This document shows positions 13,184 through 13,805 of a DNA stretch of 13,805 nt, piece after piece; position 1 is the stretch's first letter, and every line of letters begins with the position of its first letter. This stretch comes from Cyanobium sp. NIES-981. Lineage in GTDB: Bacteria; Cyanobacteriota; Cyanobacteriia; PCC-6307; Cyanobiaceae. The translations under genes and the position numbers were made by a program. The notes below the pieces were generated by a model. It was not told the DNA's origin. It did no database searches and saw only the letters and a list, made by a program, of their open reading frames with translations. Location of the stretch: contig CAMDSS010000030.1 of NCBI GenBank assembly GCA_945907085.1, positions 1 through 13,805 on the forward strand, in the 5' to 3' direction.

Positions 13184-13621
13184 TCAAACCCCGCGCAGGT
13201 GGCTTACCAGGCCGTCTAGGGCTAGGCGGTAGCTGGTGGGGCCAAATCCACAGATCACCCCCACGGCCCGATCGGCCAGATAGGAGTGGTGGCGAAACGG
13301 CTCGCGGGCATGGGTGTTGCTGAGATGCACCTCCACAAAAGGAATGGCCACCGCCAGCAGGGCATCGCGCAGGGCCACCGAGGTGTGGGTGAAGGCCCCG
13401 GCATTGATCAGGATGCCCGCCACTTGGCCGTTGGCCTGGTGGATCCGGTCCACCAGGGCCCCCTCATGGTTGCTCTGGTAACAACTGATCGAGGCCCCCA
13501 GGGCCGAGGCCTGCTGGCTCAGATCAGCGTTGATCTGGTCAAGTGTGGCACTGCCGTAGAGCCCGGGTTCGCGGGTGCCCAATAGGTTGAGGTTTGGGCC
13601 GTGGAGGGCGAGCAACAGCAT
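13184..13621 (-). CDS. aroQ: 3-dehydroquinate dehydratase, type II
   Basis: A small dodecameric enzyme of 145 residues that converts 3-dehydroquinate to 3-dehydroshikimate in the shikimate pathway. Key parts are HGPNLNLLGTREPGLYG (7-23, with the catalytic Tyr22 and the lid Arg17), YQSNHEG, LINAGAFTHTSVALRDAL (71-88) and EVHLSNTHAREPFRHHSY (97-114). The catalytic and substrate residues are intact, and length is exactly that of the type II family. It starts at ATG 13621, 45 bp from the divergent tRNA-Tyr, so the promoters for both must share that gap. It is the first gene of an aroQ-miaE pair. Confidence 0.98.
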   Translation of the reverse strand: MLLLALHGPNLNLLGTREPGLYGSATLDQINADLSQQASALGASISCYQSNHEGALVDRIHQANGQVAGILINAGAFTHTSVALRDALLAVAIPFVEVHLSNTHAREPFRHHSYLADRAVGVICGFGPTSYRLALDGLVSHLRGV

Positions 13622-13666
13622 GGGATTCGGGGTGGGGCCGGCTGGTAAGTTCTTCCGGTGTGGTTC

Positions 13667-13748
13667 GGGTCGGTGCCCGAGTGGTTAATGGGGGCGGACT
13701 GTAAATCCGCTGGCTCTGCCTACGTTGGTTCAAATCCAACCCGGCCCA
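13667..13748 (+). tRNA. tRNA-Tyr (GUA anticodon)
   Basis: An 82-nt class II tRNA. The acceptor stem is GGGTCGG with CCGGCCC, with discriminator A. The anticodon loop CTGTAAA gives GUA. A long variable arm follows (about TGGCTCTGCCTAC), and the T-arm is GTTGG-TTCAAAT-CCAAC. The terminal CCA is not encoded (CCT follows). Confidence 0.97.
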
Positions 13749-13758
13749 CCTTCCACAT

Positions 13759-13805
<47 letters not shown>

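Overview
The window looks like a chromosome segment from a GC-rich picocyanobacterium of the Synechococcus/Cyanobium type. The evidence is the gene content. It carries PipX and its partner PipY, a cyanobacterial SepF, and three families that I know essentially only from cyanobacteria (DUF3119, DUF3086, DUF1823). The octamer GCGATCGC (HIP1), typical of many cyanobacteria, occurs at least five times. Genes are densely packed, no gap exceeds about 130 bases, and many starts are TTG or GTG. There is no sign of phage, transposon, CRISPR or a defence locus.

Region 1 (1-204) holds a tRNA-Gly on the minus strand and a short leader with a 14-bp repeat. Region 2 (205-4532, plus strand) is a tight five-gene run: a GPH-type sugar/cation symporter, an MlaE-family lipid ABC permease, a DUF3119 membrane protein, a DUF3086 protein and the acyltransferase PlsY. 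Junctions overlap or are within 8 nt except at the symporter/permease junction, where two 6-codon minigenes fill the gap. The last genes suggest a lipid-supply or lipid-trafficking unit.

Region 3 (4561-9560, minus strand, transcribed der -> cbiQ -> pipX -> pipY -> sepF -> proC) joins ribosome assembly (Der), an ECF transporter T component, nitrogen co-regulation (PipX), PLP homeostasis (PipY), cell division (SepF) and proline synthesis (ProC). Upstream of der lies a DUF1823 gene on the same strand.

Region 4 (9633-13621) alternates strands: DUF1823 (-), dusB (+), cobI (-), mtnD (+), miaE (-), aroQ (-). dusB and cobI overlap tail to tail by 39 bp. The window ends with tRNA-Tyr and a truncated tRNA-Thr on the plus strand.

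I did not find a new multi-gene system. The most unusual content is structural. (a) cbiQ carries an in-frame 318-bp tandem duplication with 97.8% identity (7 differences, 5 of them silent), which should add two membrane segments. (b) At the symporter/permease junction a 17-bp repeat produces a chain of three ATGA stop-start overlaps with two 6-codon minigenes between them. (c) At the DUF3119/DUF3086 junction a 30-bp repeat supplies several in-frame ATG starts.
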